Assembly: GCA_949358305.1 (NCBI GenBank)
Contig: OX442321.1
Span: 1-64,000 of the forward strand
Direction of reading: 5' to 3'
DNA length: 64,000 nt
Source: Strigamia acuminata
Taxonomy: Eukaryota > Arthropoda > Chilopoda > Geophilomorpha > Linotaeniidae
Part shown: piece after piece, positions 1-12,300 of the stretch
How positions within the stretch are numbered: position 1 is the first letter of the stretch
Layout of the letters: each line of letters begins with the position of its first letter
Notes under the pieces: model-generated
What the model saw: only the letters and a program-made list of their open reading frames with translations
Database searches by the model: none
What the model was told of the DNA's origin: nothing
Program-made: the position numbers and the translations under genes

Positions 1-121
1 AAATGTGTAGAGGCCTGTGAGAAAATAAAACGTGCGTGGAAGCGGCGTAAATATTCTTTGGTGACTGCCATGGGTTTGTGCTTTGTCGTGGGCGCGATAT
101 GTCTGCGATATATATATGCGT

Positions 122-513
122 TAGGGATGAGAACGGGACCAATTTTCGGGTCCCGACCCGTCCCGGGTCCATTACGTTAGCGTAATACGCGCGTATGATT
201 GCATAATTGAAATAAATCAGTATTAAGCCTAATATTAGGCCTAATAATGCTAAAATAAAGTAAAGAAACAACAATATTTTGGTCATACAGTGTAATTTAC
301 TTTTAATAATGAGTTTGTTGTTGTTGTTTATTTACTTTATTTTAGCATTATCAGGCTCAATATTAGGCTTAATAGTGATAAATAACAACTGGAATTAGAA
401 AATTGTCTCCGCCTCGCAGTACGAATTTAGCAACTGTAATCCCGTCCCGTCCCGTATCCGCATAGGGCAAACATTACCAGTCCAGTCCCTATCCCGGTCT
501 GTTCTTATCCCTA
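122..513. mobile_element. Non-autonomous hAT-type MITE
   Basis: The left end begins TAGGGATGAGAACGGGAC and the right end, read on the other strand, begins TAGGGATAAGAACAG, so the termini form imperfect inverted repeats. The 8 bp ATATGCGT lies directly outside both ends (114-121 and 514-521), a perfect target-site duplication. An 8-bp TSD with a TAGGG terminus is the hallmark of hAT elements. A second internal inverted repeat pairs about 223-276 with about 316-380 (TTAGCATTAT cores). No coding capacity is visible in 392 bp, so it would depend on a transposase elsewhere. The family assignment rests on ends and TSD only. Confidence 0.8.
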
Positions 514-521
514 ATATGCGT

Positions 522-980
522 GATGTAGCGCGTTTGCGCGCGCGATCTAGTGCGTTTGAGCGCGCGATGTAGCACCTTGAGCGTGTCCAAATGTGTACAG
601 GTGCTCAAAAGATGTGCGAGGGCTTCACGTGCATACACGAAGCATAAACGTGAAGAAAACAGCAGAAGCAGTTGTGTGTGATATTTATAAAACCACATCA
701 CACAAGGGAATACTACTAATGATACAAAAAGCAATAAACTTTATGAATATTGAAATAAACTTACAAAATGGTGGAAAAAACATGGCGTACTGCCTTGAAT
801 ATATGCCGGGATGTTATCAATCTTCCGGGCCCCATGTGTGTTTGATTTTAGTCCTAATTTTGGTGTATTTTTTTTTTTTTTGCCTTGGTTTTTCTCGTTT
901 CTTGGAGAGTGCTGAGGCATGCCGAGGTGTTCTCGGGCGTGTGCGCCTGTTGAAGATCGAGCGTTTCATATTTTGTGTTT
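522..980. other. Non-coding stretch, no gene recognised
   Basis: Short open frames exist, but none shows a recognisable domain or splice-consistent extension. There is a poly(T) run near 870 and GC-alternating CGCGCG patches near 530-570. I see no RNA gene here. Confidence 0.5.
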
Positions 981-3900
981 AATAAGCCTACCGTGGTGCC
1001 TCGAGCGTTTATTAATTTCTCCACTCGAGGCACTTCACTAACACCTCCCCGGTGTTTAAACGAGTAGCGGCGCTTATTTGACCCCGGTGTTTACTGTTTA
1101 AAATTGTCGTGTGTTTTCAAAGTTCTTAATTTGTTTAAAAGCAAACAAAATGGATATTTGTTAATTTTTATTTGATTTTATCAATTTCTATTGGTTTCTT
1201 GCTGATTTTTAATCGGTTTTTCTCTATTTGTGACAATTTTTGCCAATTTTAATCGTTATTTGTCATTCTGAATTGATTATTGTCCGATTTCAGTCGATTT
1301 TTGTTGATTTTTAATCATGTTTGTTCGTTTTTAATCAATTTTTGTCCCATGCCTTACGATCAGTTCGAATAATTGACACCATACTGTGCTGTTACTCGTA
1401 TTCAAGATGGCGTCGCAAACTCAAGGCCGAATTCCGCTGATTTCATTTATTGCGACTGTTTGCGCTCCATACGTGTGAAAAGGATTATGGGAAAAATCCT
1501 CAATGCAGGCCATTTTGGTGTTAAATGAGCGAGGAAGGCAGGAGATGAGAAAAATTTGTAAAATTTCAAAAAAAAGCTAAACAATCAAAATTTACATGAA
1601 GATCAATATTTCTGGCTCGAAATGCATGTATCAGCAATTTCGGGATATTTTCGGGGTGAAATTGACTCGTTCGGAACACTGGGAAGGAACCCCACCCCGC
1701 ATTCCCCATGCGTCGGCGCGCGCGTAGACGAAAATTCAAATCCAGGTGTTCAGACGGCCCCACGTTATTTTCGGGTTCCAAGTTGGGTTTCACAAATGTA
1801 CCGTATTGCCTCGAATAAACGCCGGGACGTTTATTAAACTTCTCGTGTGTGTTTAATTTTGATCCGCATTTAACTGTTTTTTTTTTCACCGAAAGTTACT
1901 TCATTTTTTATTAACATGGAAAAAGAATGAACCTTTACAAAATACTAATAATAACGTTATAATAAGCAGTTACAATTGAAATTAAAACAACATTTTTTTT
2001 TTAATTAGAAACCAAAGCAGAATCATCCCTAAATTCTGACACGGCGTTGTCAAACAAACAGTTGGCGCCAAAACGAGAAATTAGGCAACAAAACATTTTG
2101 AATGCTACAAAAACACATTAAATAACCATAAAACAAATAAAAATAAATACAACAGCTAAACCAAATTGTAATAAACAAGACAGCAAAGTGTGGGAGTGAG
2201 TGACAACGCCAAAAAAACGCCCGAAAACGCCCCAAGAACGCACCAAAACGCCCCAAGAACGCACCAAAACGCCAGATAACCGTGCAACTTGAGGCAAAAA
2301 ACATGCGAACATAATTTTTTGCTTTGAGTGGCACGATTTTCAGGCTTTTTGGAGCATTTTGAAGCGTTTTGGGGCGTTTTAGAACGTTTTTGCTTATTTT
2401 TTAGCATTCTCATGCGAGCTCGCGCGTGCAGGCGAGAAAAAAACAAACTTATTTCTTCAAGAGTTAAAAAAAAAATAACCCTAACCAGGAAATTACTGTA
2501 AAAACAACGGCTTGCCTCGAATAAACGCCGGGGCGTTTACTAATTTTCAAGACTGGAAGTGAGGCGAGATGTTGTTTGCTTTATTTGTTAAAACAAATTA
2601 GGCGTCACTAATTCACCTGTATTAGGGTTTCGGTTCTGAGAAACCGGACGAGGAGTCACAATAACGGGACACGGGAAATTTCAAAACTTACCGGTTCCGT
2701 CAAAACGCCATTGAAACGTTACATTTTTATAGCGTGTCAATGATAAAAATGGTCATTTTGGATGAAAAACGGCCATTTTGGATGAAAAATGGCCATTTTT
2801 ACTATAAAAAATGGCTGAAAATGGCCATTTTTACTATGACAAATGGCTGAAAATGGCCATTTTAATAAAAAAAGGCCATTTTTACTTCGAAAATTGGCTA
2901 AAAATGGCCACTTGAGTGAGTGACAACGCCAAAAAACGCGTGCAAACGCCTGCGAACGCCCCAAAACGCCCCAAAACGCCAGATGACAATGCAACTTGAG
3001 GCATAAAACTTGAAAACACAATTTTAAACGTCACAAAAGTTGAAACAAAGATGAAAAATTAATTTTTTGCCTCAAGTTGCGCGATTTTCAGGTCTTTTGG
3101 AGTGTTTTTGAGCATTTTTTGGCGTTCTCAGCGGCGTGTTTGCCTCAAATAAACGCCGGTTTAAACAAAAAATGACGTCATTTTTGGTTTAAAATTGAAG
3201 TAAAACACAAAATATTTTAGTTTTTAAATGCAACTGGTCTAAATTTTGTCAAATGTTGTCATACTTCTTGAAAGTCATCATTTATTGATAAAAAATTTGA
3301 AAATTTACCTAATTGTAGCATGTATTTGTGGTTAGTTTTGATTTGAATTCAAACTGTAATTTTTTGCTTCGAGTTGCGCGATTTTCAGGCGTTTTGGGGC
3401 GTTTTTGAGCTTTTTTTGGCGTCCTCAGGCGAGCTCGCGCGTGCACGTCACAAGTAACCCTAATCAGGAAAGAACCTACAAAAACTATGGCTTGCCTCGC
3501 ATAAACGCCGGGGCGTTTATTCATTTTCAAAAAGACAAATGAAATGGATAAATAAAGAAATTAGCGGGGAAATCCAACATGGCGCCCACTTCAAATCCGC
3601 TAGAGCGGCAAAACACGACATTTGAATTTCAACACAAGAATAAAATCAAGAATACACACTGTATTGAATAAAATAACATTAGGAAATGTAATTTCCTACA
3701 ACAAAAGCACTATTTATTAAAAGAACACTTGAAAATAATCGTTTGCCGAACGGAATGAACTCGGTCAGCAGCGCACAAGTGCGTACCGACAACAAACGCT
3801 CGAAACGACAAAACGACCGTTCCGGGACAAAAATAAAGCAAACCAATCGACAGATCACCCCCAAATTAGTCTAAATCAATTCTAAAACCTATCCATAACA

Positions 3901-5980
3901 CAAGAATAAGGTCCAAACAAAAGGTTAGAAGTTTGAACACAACCGAACTAGATTAAGAAATATGACGTCACGCGTCTTACGCAAGTGATCTGTAAATCGA
4001 CGGATGCACTAAAAATCATCCAAAATCACACAAAATGAGCAAGAATTAAAGAAATAAGACACAGAGAAGTAATAAAACTTTAAATAGCAATGAATAAAGA
4101 TAATATCAATATCATAGACACTAAAATTCATGAAAACACTGTAACTTTTAATAAATCACAAAAAATGAAAGTTTAATATGTAAAAATATCTAAAAAGCTG
4201 AAATTCAAGAAAAGCAAAAATTAAAGACACTTTGTTAACTTTAATTAAGACAATAAATGACATAAAATCCGGACACAACAATTATTCCATTTTGGATGAA
4301 AAACGGCCCTTTTGGATGAAAAACGGCCATTTTGGATGAAAAACGGCTAAAAATGACCATTTTTCTATGAAAAATGGGTAAAAATGGCTAAAAATGGCTA
4401 TTTGATTGAATGACAACGCCAAAAAACGCCCAAGAACGCCCGCAAATGCCTAAAAATGCCTAAAAACGCCCCAAAACGCAAAATGACAATGCAACTTGAG
4501 GCAAAAAACATGAGAACACAATTGTAAACGTTACAAAAGTTGAAACAAAAATAAACAATTAATGTTTTGCCTCGAGTTGCACGATTTTCAGGCGTTTTGG
4601 AGTATTTTTTGGCGTTCTCAGGCGTACTCGCGCGTACACGTCACTGCCGAGTAAAAAAAACATACTTATTTCTTCAAGAGTTAAAAAGGAAGTAACCCTA
4701 ATCAGGAAAAAAAATGCAAAAACAATGGCTTGCCTCGAACAAACGCCAGAAGTGAGGCGAGATGTTGTTTGCTTTATTTATTAAATCAAATTAGGCGTTG
4801 CTAATTCACCTGTATCTCTTAGTTCGACGTAAGAACACGCGCTTTTTTTAAAATGAAAGCCCAAGTTGGGTTTCATAAACGTACCGTATTGCCTTGAATA
4901 AAAGCCGGGGTGTTTATTAATTTTTAAGACCAGAAACGAGGCGAGATCACGACTCAAGATTAAGCGAGAAGAAATAAACGTGTTTCTTCTAAAGGAAGTA
5001 ACCCTAATCAGGAAAAACTTACATAAACAATGGTTTGCCTTGAATAAACGCCGGGGCGTTTATAAATTTTCAAGACGGGAGGCAAGGTGAGATGATGATG
5101 CGGTGCGACGCGAATAAAAGCCCAAGTTGGGTGTTGCCTCGAATAAACGCCGGGGCGTTTATTAATTTTCAAAACCGGAAATGAGGCGAGATCAAAACGC
5201 CATTGAAACGTTACATTTTAATAACGTTTCAACGATAAAAACGGCCATTTTTGATTAAAAAAACGACTAAAAATGGCCATTTTACTATAAAAACGGTGAA
5301 AAAAAAACATTTTTACTCTGAAAAATGGCTAAAAATGGCCATTTTGACGAAAAACGGCCATTTTTACTACGGAAAATGCTAAAATTGGCCACTTGAGTGA
5401 GTGACAACGCCAAAAAACGCCTGCGAACGCCTGCGAACACATAAAAACACTCCAAAACGCCAGATGACAATGCAACTTGAGGCAAAAAACATGAGAACAC
5501 AATTTTAAACGTCACAAAAGTTGAAATAAAGATGAAAAATTAATGTTTTGCCTCGAGTTGCGCGATTTTCAGGCGTTTTTGAGCGTTTTTTAGCATTTTT
5601 TGGCGTTCTCAGGCGTGCTCGTGTGTACACGTCACTGCCGAAGAAAAAAACAAACTTATTTCTTTTAGTTAAAATGTATTTCAAGCTTTAACAGGGGTTT
5701 AAACAGAAAATGACATCATTTTTAGTTTAAAATTGAAGTAAAACACAAAATATTTTAGTTTTTGAATGCAACTGATCCACGTTATGTCAAATGTTTCCAT
5801 TACTTCTTGAAAGCCAAAAAATTTGAAAATTTAGCTAATTTCAGCATGTATTTGTAGCTAGTTTTGATTTGAATACACACTGTAATGTTTTGCCTCGAGT
5901 TGCGCGATTTTCAGGCGTTTTGGGACGTTTTGGAGCAAAAAAAACAAACTTAATTCTTCAAGAGTTAAAAAGGAAGTAAT
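980..5980. repeat. Block of a palindrome-rich repeat family (degenerate copies)
   Basis: The same modules recur several times in similar order. (i) A 22-bp palindrome whose half is AATAAACGCC, preceded by TTGCCTCG, near 1805, 2512, 3140, 3491, 4730, 4888, 5034 and 5136. (ii) Runs of alternating AAAATGGCCATTTT motifs near 2745-2915, 4285-4410 and 5240-5390. (iii) A stretch of AACGCC-rich sequence ending in GCAACTTGAGGC, followed about 70-90 bp later by its inverse GCCTCAAGTTGCGCG, near 2180-2450, 2905-3140, 4390-4640 and 5400-5640. (iv) AAGGAAGTAACCCTAATCAG leaders near 2480, 3450, 4690, 4990 and 5970. No transposase-like frame is present, so the block looks like nested or tandem non-autonomous foldback elements. 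I cannot assign a family. Confidence 0.7.
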
Positions 5981-6954
5981 CCTAATCAGGAAAAGCCCAC
6001 AAAAAACAATGCAAGATCACGCGGTACGACGCACGGACTCCCAGCGCACGGAATGCACGGACTTTCTGTGGACTTCCCGTGCACGGAAGACCGGCGCGGA
6101 CATTTCCATTGGAGACCAGCGCAGAATTACCTACAGGCAATTCCGAATCAAAGGCTTCTTTATGGTTTATACATTACTTTGCAGTAGGTATGCCTGGCCT
6201 TGATTTGAAAGTGCAGTAAATTCTGCTGAATGCAGTGTTTTAAACTCGCAGCAATTGCGATGGTGCCAACTATTGGAAAATAAATTTAAAATGTAAAACC
6301 AAAGAATTTGTAAAAAAAATTTGTTTTAATCAATTGCAATAATGATATTCTACTTAATTGTTGGATTATGAAACGTGAAACCAATCCCATGATTAGGAAA
6401 TATAAATTTTATTAAATTCATCGTGTATCTCACATCTCACATTCACTGCCATTTACTTAGTGTCATCCAAAAATCAGGTTTTATCAAATCCTGAGGTTAT
6501 TCTAGTACGTCTTAACTGCCCGGCAGGTCGCGCAACCTGTGGAGCAACAATTGATGTAAATAGTGCAAGCAGCACGCACGGGAAAGTGCGCACTGATGGG
6601 TCCATGCCAGTGCAAGTACATTGGGTAATGTATTATTGCGAGCGCGCGTGTTTTCACACGATTACAATGTGCTGATTAAACCAACAGCATTATAGAAGCA
6701 TTATAGACTGATTATATTGTATAATTTTTATTTTAACAAAACCCTGAATTTCATTTCTAATCGGTTTTTTTTTTATTGACGCGCACAGAAGCGTTGTAGC
6801 ATGTTCACACAATGTGGAATTTGCAAATTTGAGAAAGCGGCTTTCCCAAGGTTGATAAAACGCGCGCGATCGTGCGGAATATACAAATAAGTGAAATCCG
6901 CAAAATCAGCCATGAGACTGCGAACAGGGGGTCAAGGTATAGGCCGCCGTAATG
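5981..6954. other. Non-coding stretch left of the gypsy remnant
   Basis: No convincing exon or RNA gene is visible. Small open frames near 6009-6203 and 6460-6675 have no recognisable domain. I looked here for the missing integrase and left LTR of the neighbouring Ty3/gypsy element: no HHCC or DDE-type segment was seen, and no repeat of the inferred right-hand LTR. Confidence 0.5.
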
Positions 6955-9300
6955 TTAAAAATAGGGTCCCTTTCGCACTCCGAGAAATCCGCATGCGCGC
7001 CATAAGGTTAACCGCGTCCAGAATCCACAGAATTTTACATCTGCCGGAGACGCGGTAGGAATTTCATTCATCTTCCTTAAATCCCAACGGTGACAACTCG
7101 TAGGGCAATAAATGATGCGGGAGTCATCCTCGCCATCATCGTCAGCGTCGATTGGATCTGACACTGGTGCCCGTGACAGAGCGTCAGCCACGACGTTATA
7201 TTTGCCGGGCTTGTATTGAATGGTCAAGTCGCATGCCATCAGTTCTAACTGCCATCTGGCTAGTCGACCGGCTGGCTCCTTTAATTTCATCAGCCATTGT
7301 AACGCTTGATGATCTGTGTGGACCACAAATTTGGTATATTCGAGATAATCTCTGAATTTCCTTATGGCCCACACAACTGCCAAACACTCCAACTCTGTGG
7401 CGTTGTAATTTTTTTCAGCGCCTTGGAGTTTGCGACTTATAAACATGCACGGCAGGTCTTGTTTGACTCCGTCGCGCACGTGTGTTTGAAGCAACGCGGC
7501 TCCCAACCCAACTCTGCTGGCGTCCGTATGTAATATGAACGGCCGGTTTAGGTCGGGTAGAGGCATTACGCCGACTTCCGTCAGCATCCTCTTTATCGCA
7601 TTAAATGCGATGTTGCACTCATTTGACCATACAAATTCGTTTTCATTCTTCAGGAGGTCGGTAACTGGGGCTGCCACTTCAGCTAGACCCGGTAGCAACC
7701 TGCCGAAGAAGTTTATCATTCCCATAAACCGTTGGACACCTTTAACGTCCTCGGGTGGTGGGAAACGATTAATCGCATCGATTTTTTCGGGGCCAATAGC
7801 TAAACCATTGACTCCAATGCGATAACCCAGGAAGGCAAGCTCCTTTCGACAGAACTTGCTCTTGCCCGGATGCACGTGTAACCCAGCTTTTGCCAGCCGG
7901 GTGAGCACTTGGTCGATGTGCTCAATGTGCTCTTCGAATGTTTTAGAGGCAATAACTATGTCATCTAGGTATGCCCATACAAACTGATGCAGGATATCAC
8001 CCAATACGCTTTCGATTAGCCTCTGAAAGGTACTGGGAGCATTCACTAAACCAAATGGCATGACGTTGAACATCAACCGTCCAATTGGCGAGTAAAATGC
8101 TGTTTTTATCTTATCCTCTGGCCTCATCTCAACCTGCCAGTATCCCTTCGACAGATCCATCGTCGTAACCCAAGAAAAGGGGCTAAGCTCTCTCAAAATG
8201 GATTCGACAGACGGCATCTGTATGGGATCTATCTCTGTCACCGCGTTTAATGGGCGGTAATCAATGCATAGGCGTGGATCCGAGCCCGGGCGCATCACGA
8301 GCACAACTCGCGTCGCGTATTCTCCCTGGGCCTCGGAGACAATGCCACTGTCTAGCATTTCTTGGCACATTTTTTGCACTATTTCACGTTTTTGCGGGTT
8401 CATTCCCTTATACGCAACTCGTATAGGTTTATTATCCGTCAATTTAATTTCGTGAATAGCCCTATTCGTTCGGCCCGGTTTTTTCGACAGGATCCCCTCA
8501 TATTTAAGTAGGACCCTTCGTAGGGCTGCCGCTTCGTTTAATTCTAAAGCGGCGTCGGCGACAAGCGTTTCCACTACATTGTCCCGTTGCAATTCTGTTA
8601 CGAATGCTTTAAAATCGTAGTCTTGAACGAATTTCTTTAGGCCTTTCTCCCACTGTGTCTTGTCGGCCGCTTCTTTTACAAGAGCTGGTGGCACGACAAT
8701 TGCGGGTCTTTCCTTATCATTTCTGATATAATTCCAAGATTTCGTTATTGGATTTGGTTGTATTTCCATTGACGCCATGAGGTCTAAGCCCAACAGAAAA
8801 ATTCTGTCGCATGTGGGCAGGACCAGGAAAGGGTGCTGTTCTACCCCTCCGAGCCACTCCATGGTCAATAATATAACTCCTTTTGGACGCGCCATTCCGT
8901 TGGCGGTTTTTAGACGTATATTTTTATTAACGCCTTTTATCTTATCGGTGAGACCCAATGATGCTACTATGTCTTCGGAAACGAACGAGCGATCTGCTCC
9001 CGAGTCTAGCAGTCCCATAATTTTTTCACGTTCTATTGTCATGGGCAACATGCATAGGCGGTTGGTGTATTCGACCGCCACGTTGCACATGAAAACACGA
9101 AATTCTTCTGTGTCTTCGACTACTTGAGGTAATTCTTCAAGCAGTAGGTTCGGTTCTTCCGCCTCAGCCTCAGCGTTTGCGGTAATTACCTGCAAAGCGT
9201 TGTTGGCCCTGTCTTGAATTTGGGCGTTAGCTATGTCACTACCCATTTCTTTGACTGGTGGCGGCTTATCGAACCCTTTGTTAAACCCCTTCTTCTTCAT
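6955..9300 (-). CDS. pol: Ty3/gypsy Pol (protease-RT-RNase H), integrase missing
   Basis: This 781-residue frame starts at an ATG 23 bp downstream of the gag stop, in a different frame, so expression may need a frameshift or reinitiation. An aspartic protease site LLDSGADRSFV lies near residue 105. The reverse transcriptase follows, with MDLSKGYWQVEM, PFGLVNAPSTFQRL and the catalytic box YLDDIVIAS near residue 440. RNase H follows with HTDASRVGLGAAL near 640 and HTDHQALQWL near 715. Ty3/gypsy Pol normally continues into an HHCC zinc finger and DDE integrase. Here the protein ends about 50 residues after RNase H in sequence without family resemblance. The RT to RNase H part has no internal stops, so the truncation may be recent. 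Confidence 0.93.
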   Translation of the reverse strand: MKKKGFNKGFDKPPPVKEMGSDIANAQIQDRANNALQVITANAEAEAEEPNLLLEELPQVVEDTEEFRVFMCNVAVEYTNRLCMLPMTIEREKIMGLLDSGADRSFVSEDIVASLGLTDKIKGVNKNIRLKTANGMARPKGVILLTMEWLGGVEQHPFLVLPTCDRIFLLGLDLMASMEIQPNPITKSWNYIRNDKERPAIVVPPALVKEAADKTQWEKGLKKFVQDYDFKAFVTELQRDNVVETLVADAALELNEAAALRRVLLKYEGILSKKPGRTNRAIHEIKLTDNKPIRVAYKGMNPQKREIVQKMCQEMLDSGIVSEAQGEYATRVVLVMRPGSDPRLCIDYRPLNAVTEIDPIQMPSVESILRELSPFSWVTTMDLSKGYWQVEMRPEDKIKTAFYSPIGRLMFNVMPFGLVNAPSTFQRLIESVLGDILHQFVWAYLDDIVIASKTFEEHIEHIDQVLTRLAKAGLHVHPGKSKFCRKELAFLGYRIGVNGLAIGPEKIDAINRFPPPEDVKGVQRFMGMINFFGRLLPGLAEVAAPVTDLLKNENEFVWSNECNIAFNAIKRMLTEVGVMPLPDLNRPFILHTDASRVGLGAALLQTHVRDGVKQDLPCMFISRKLQGAEKNYNATELECLAVVWAIRKFRDYLEYTKFVVHTDHQALQWLMKLKEPAGRLARWQLELMACDLTIQYKPGKYNVVADALSRAPVSDPIDADDDGEDDSRIIYCPTSCHRWDLRKMNEIPTASPADVKFCGFWTRLTLWRACGFLGVRKGPYF

Positions 9301-9323
9301 GAATGGCGCAGACGGTCGAGAAG

Positions 9324-12300
9324 TTATTTCTTCGCCGCCTGCGCTGACTCGTTTTTTGACTCGTTTTTTGCCATGGCGAGTTTAATCTCTGCCATCTGCT
9401 TCATTATTGCGTCAAATTTAGCGTCTTCTTTCGCTGTTCTTGGGCACTCATTGGAATAGTGACCCGGTTGGTTACACTTGAAACAACGAATATTTGATTT
9501 GTCTCTTGGGGCTTCAGTCGATTTTTTCTTTTCAGGGTCTGCCTTCGACGGTGGCGTGTAATTCTTTCGAAAATACTTCGGAATTCGGCCGGCATTTGGT
9601 TTTAACCTGGCGCGAAATTCTTCTACCGCTCTATCTCGATGGATGAGATGTACTAGCGGTCCTTCCTCATCGCAACCCGTTGATAAGGTATCGCGATAGC
9701 TTCGTATTTCTTCGTCCGTCGAATAATCGTCTTTTTCTTCTTTTTCGTCTGATTTTCCGGCATCTTGTCCGGCTTCCTCCCCCTCCTTGACCTCCTCCAG
9801 TGTCGCTTGCATGGCTGACGCTGTCGGTGCCTTTTTAGGGGCGGCCAAAGGGTTGGAAGGCAGCGTGGATGTCAGTTTATTTTTTATTTGTAAACCAACG
9901 CTAGCTTCTGCCAGCTCCATTATACCGCTAAGATATTCAGTAGGGCGCATAATTTTATCTGTCGCCCCATATCTTTCCGCACTCAACTTGAGACGTTTAG
10001 CGGTTGCTGCTTTCTCCGCTTCTGGTAAAGCGGAATAATATCTCTTCTCGATATCTATCGTGTTCTCGAACAGGAAGGCGCTCATCTCCTCGTAGCTGCC
10101 TCCTGTCGGTGCCCTTTCTTCAAGTAGCACCCGTTGCGAGTACTCCGACAAACCGCCGAGAAAGAAAAGGTTGAATCCCGTGGCATGAAATTCCATCGGG
10201 GCCTTTTCGAACAACAATCTGGCGCGAATGTCGTAATCCATTATGGTTTCACCAGGCATCTGGCGAAGACCTCGCATCTTTCGGCTCACCTCTTCGGGTG
10301 TCTCGCCGTAGCGTAGGTCGAATCTCATTAAAAAGTCGTCCCAATTGACGCCTTTCAATCCTTGGTACCACTCACGTGCCGAGCCTGTCATTAGCTCGAC
10401 AATACCGTGGGTGAGCATGTCTCCTACGGTGGCTTTAGTGGCAGTCTTAATTCGAATTACTTCGTCAAGGAAGCGATCTCCCGCTTTCCATGACCCGTCG
10501 AAACGGTTCTGAATATAAAATTGCCACCTAATATTCCCGGTAACACTCATGGTGTCACGTCGGGAGACAGCGTATTTTTTCTTTACGCGGTCGCCAGTGC
10601 TACGATTACGATCGTTTCGTTTGCTCAGATCGATTCCCTCGGCCTTCAACGAGCCGAGTAGGGCTCTTCCAAGCTCTCCCATCGTATACTGCCGACCCGT
10701 CGAATCGGTAAACGCGCTTTGTCGGGGAAGGTCCTGAAACTCCTCCCGTCGGTGGTCGCTATTTTCCGATCGACGTCGTTTCTCTCTATCGCGCGGAGAG
10801 TTGGATCTCTTCCGGCGATTACTTGATTTTTCCTTTCGTCTGTCGTCGTTGGATGAGGGGTCGGAGCTGGGGTCAGGAGACGGTGAGTGGCGTGGCGGGT
10901 TGCGCCGTGAAGAGTTTGACTCTTTCCGGCCCCTACGACGGTCGTCACGTTCCCTTTCCCTGCGTTCATCGCGCTCTCTTTCCCTTCGTCTTTCTCCGGA
11001 ACCTCTCTCCGAATCGTGATGACTGGGTGCATTTGACTCCAGCCCATCTGACGACGAATCACTATTTCCGTAGCGATAATATTTCGGTCTTTCGTCGCGT
11101 TTGCCTTCTCCTCGCGAAGAGGTGCGATCATGCGATTGTCTCCTTGACGACTCGTCGTCTTTAAGGATGGGTACTGGTTGTTGCCACTCAGTCCCTTGCG
11201 GATTATCTTGCTGTTGGCTTGTGAGAGCTTGCTCTTCATTTCGCCTAGCATTATTAGCGTTGATTAACCGTGTTATCGCATTATTTGTGGCTGAATCGAG
11301 AGCTTTCATGCGGGGCCGAGTTTGTTGTTCTCTGGCCGACGCATCTCTCTTGCTCGGAGTAGCTGGTGTCGCCCTCTCCGGCTGGGGTTTGGGTTTGGCC
11401 TTCGGCGTGCGCTTTGGGTCTCCCTCTAGGCTCTCGTCGGACAGCTCGGATGAACTGACCTCTGGTTTGCGAACGGATTTCGGGTCATCTCGTCGCAATC
11501 TGGCCATAAATGCTCGTTCTGCTTCTTGTTGCGAGTGGAAAGCATATCGATGTGCTCTCAGGGCTCGGTCAACTATTTCTACCTCCTCGGGAGTCGTCGG
11601 ATTGGGCTGGGTTCTGCCGTACTCGAGAGCTTGCGCTTCTCTTTCCGCCAGCTTCCTCCGTCTCTCGCGAATGGCTTGTCGAGCCTCGTTCTCTGCATCC
11701 GCTTCAAATTGAGCGGAATCAACCAATTGTTGAGCGTGTGCACCTTCAACAATGGTGATTTGTGGGGATACACTGTGCGCTTTTAAAGCTGCACGTACGA
11801 TTTGTAACGTTTCGTACACTGTAATCTTCCCCGTCGGAAGGGTGTATCTCACTCCCTCCGCTTGTGCCAATTGCATCGCATCAATCAAGGTGCCCGAGAC
11901 GCTGTAAGGCTGGCTCGAAACACGCTTGACAGAGGACGAGTTGGACTTGTGCCCTTCAGACACTACCGAGGCTGGTCGACTGTGCGTAACTGGCGTGTTT
12001 AGTGCCGAATTAGCGGTCGTATTTGAGGCCGTCTTTTGTATCGGAGACGCTGCTTTCGGACTGCCCACCTCGGTGTCGTGCGTTAGACGAGGCGATTGGT
12101 TACGGGATAAAACCTCGTTTCCGCTCGTCTCGCCGTCACGGTTAGAACGCGGCAGTTTGGAGTGAGATTGCTCTTCACCCCGCTCTGTCTCGTCCAATCG
12201 CTGCCTCGTCTCGGCGCAAGACGGGTGCGATGCCTCTGATGCGCTTCTACGATCGGGTTTAGGCTTACGCCGTTTTTGCCTCGCTTCGTGCGCTGAGGCT

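Noticed and set aside
1-121. Possible gene end at the left edge
   Set aside because: No open frame with recognisable residues; only TA-rich and mixed sequence.
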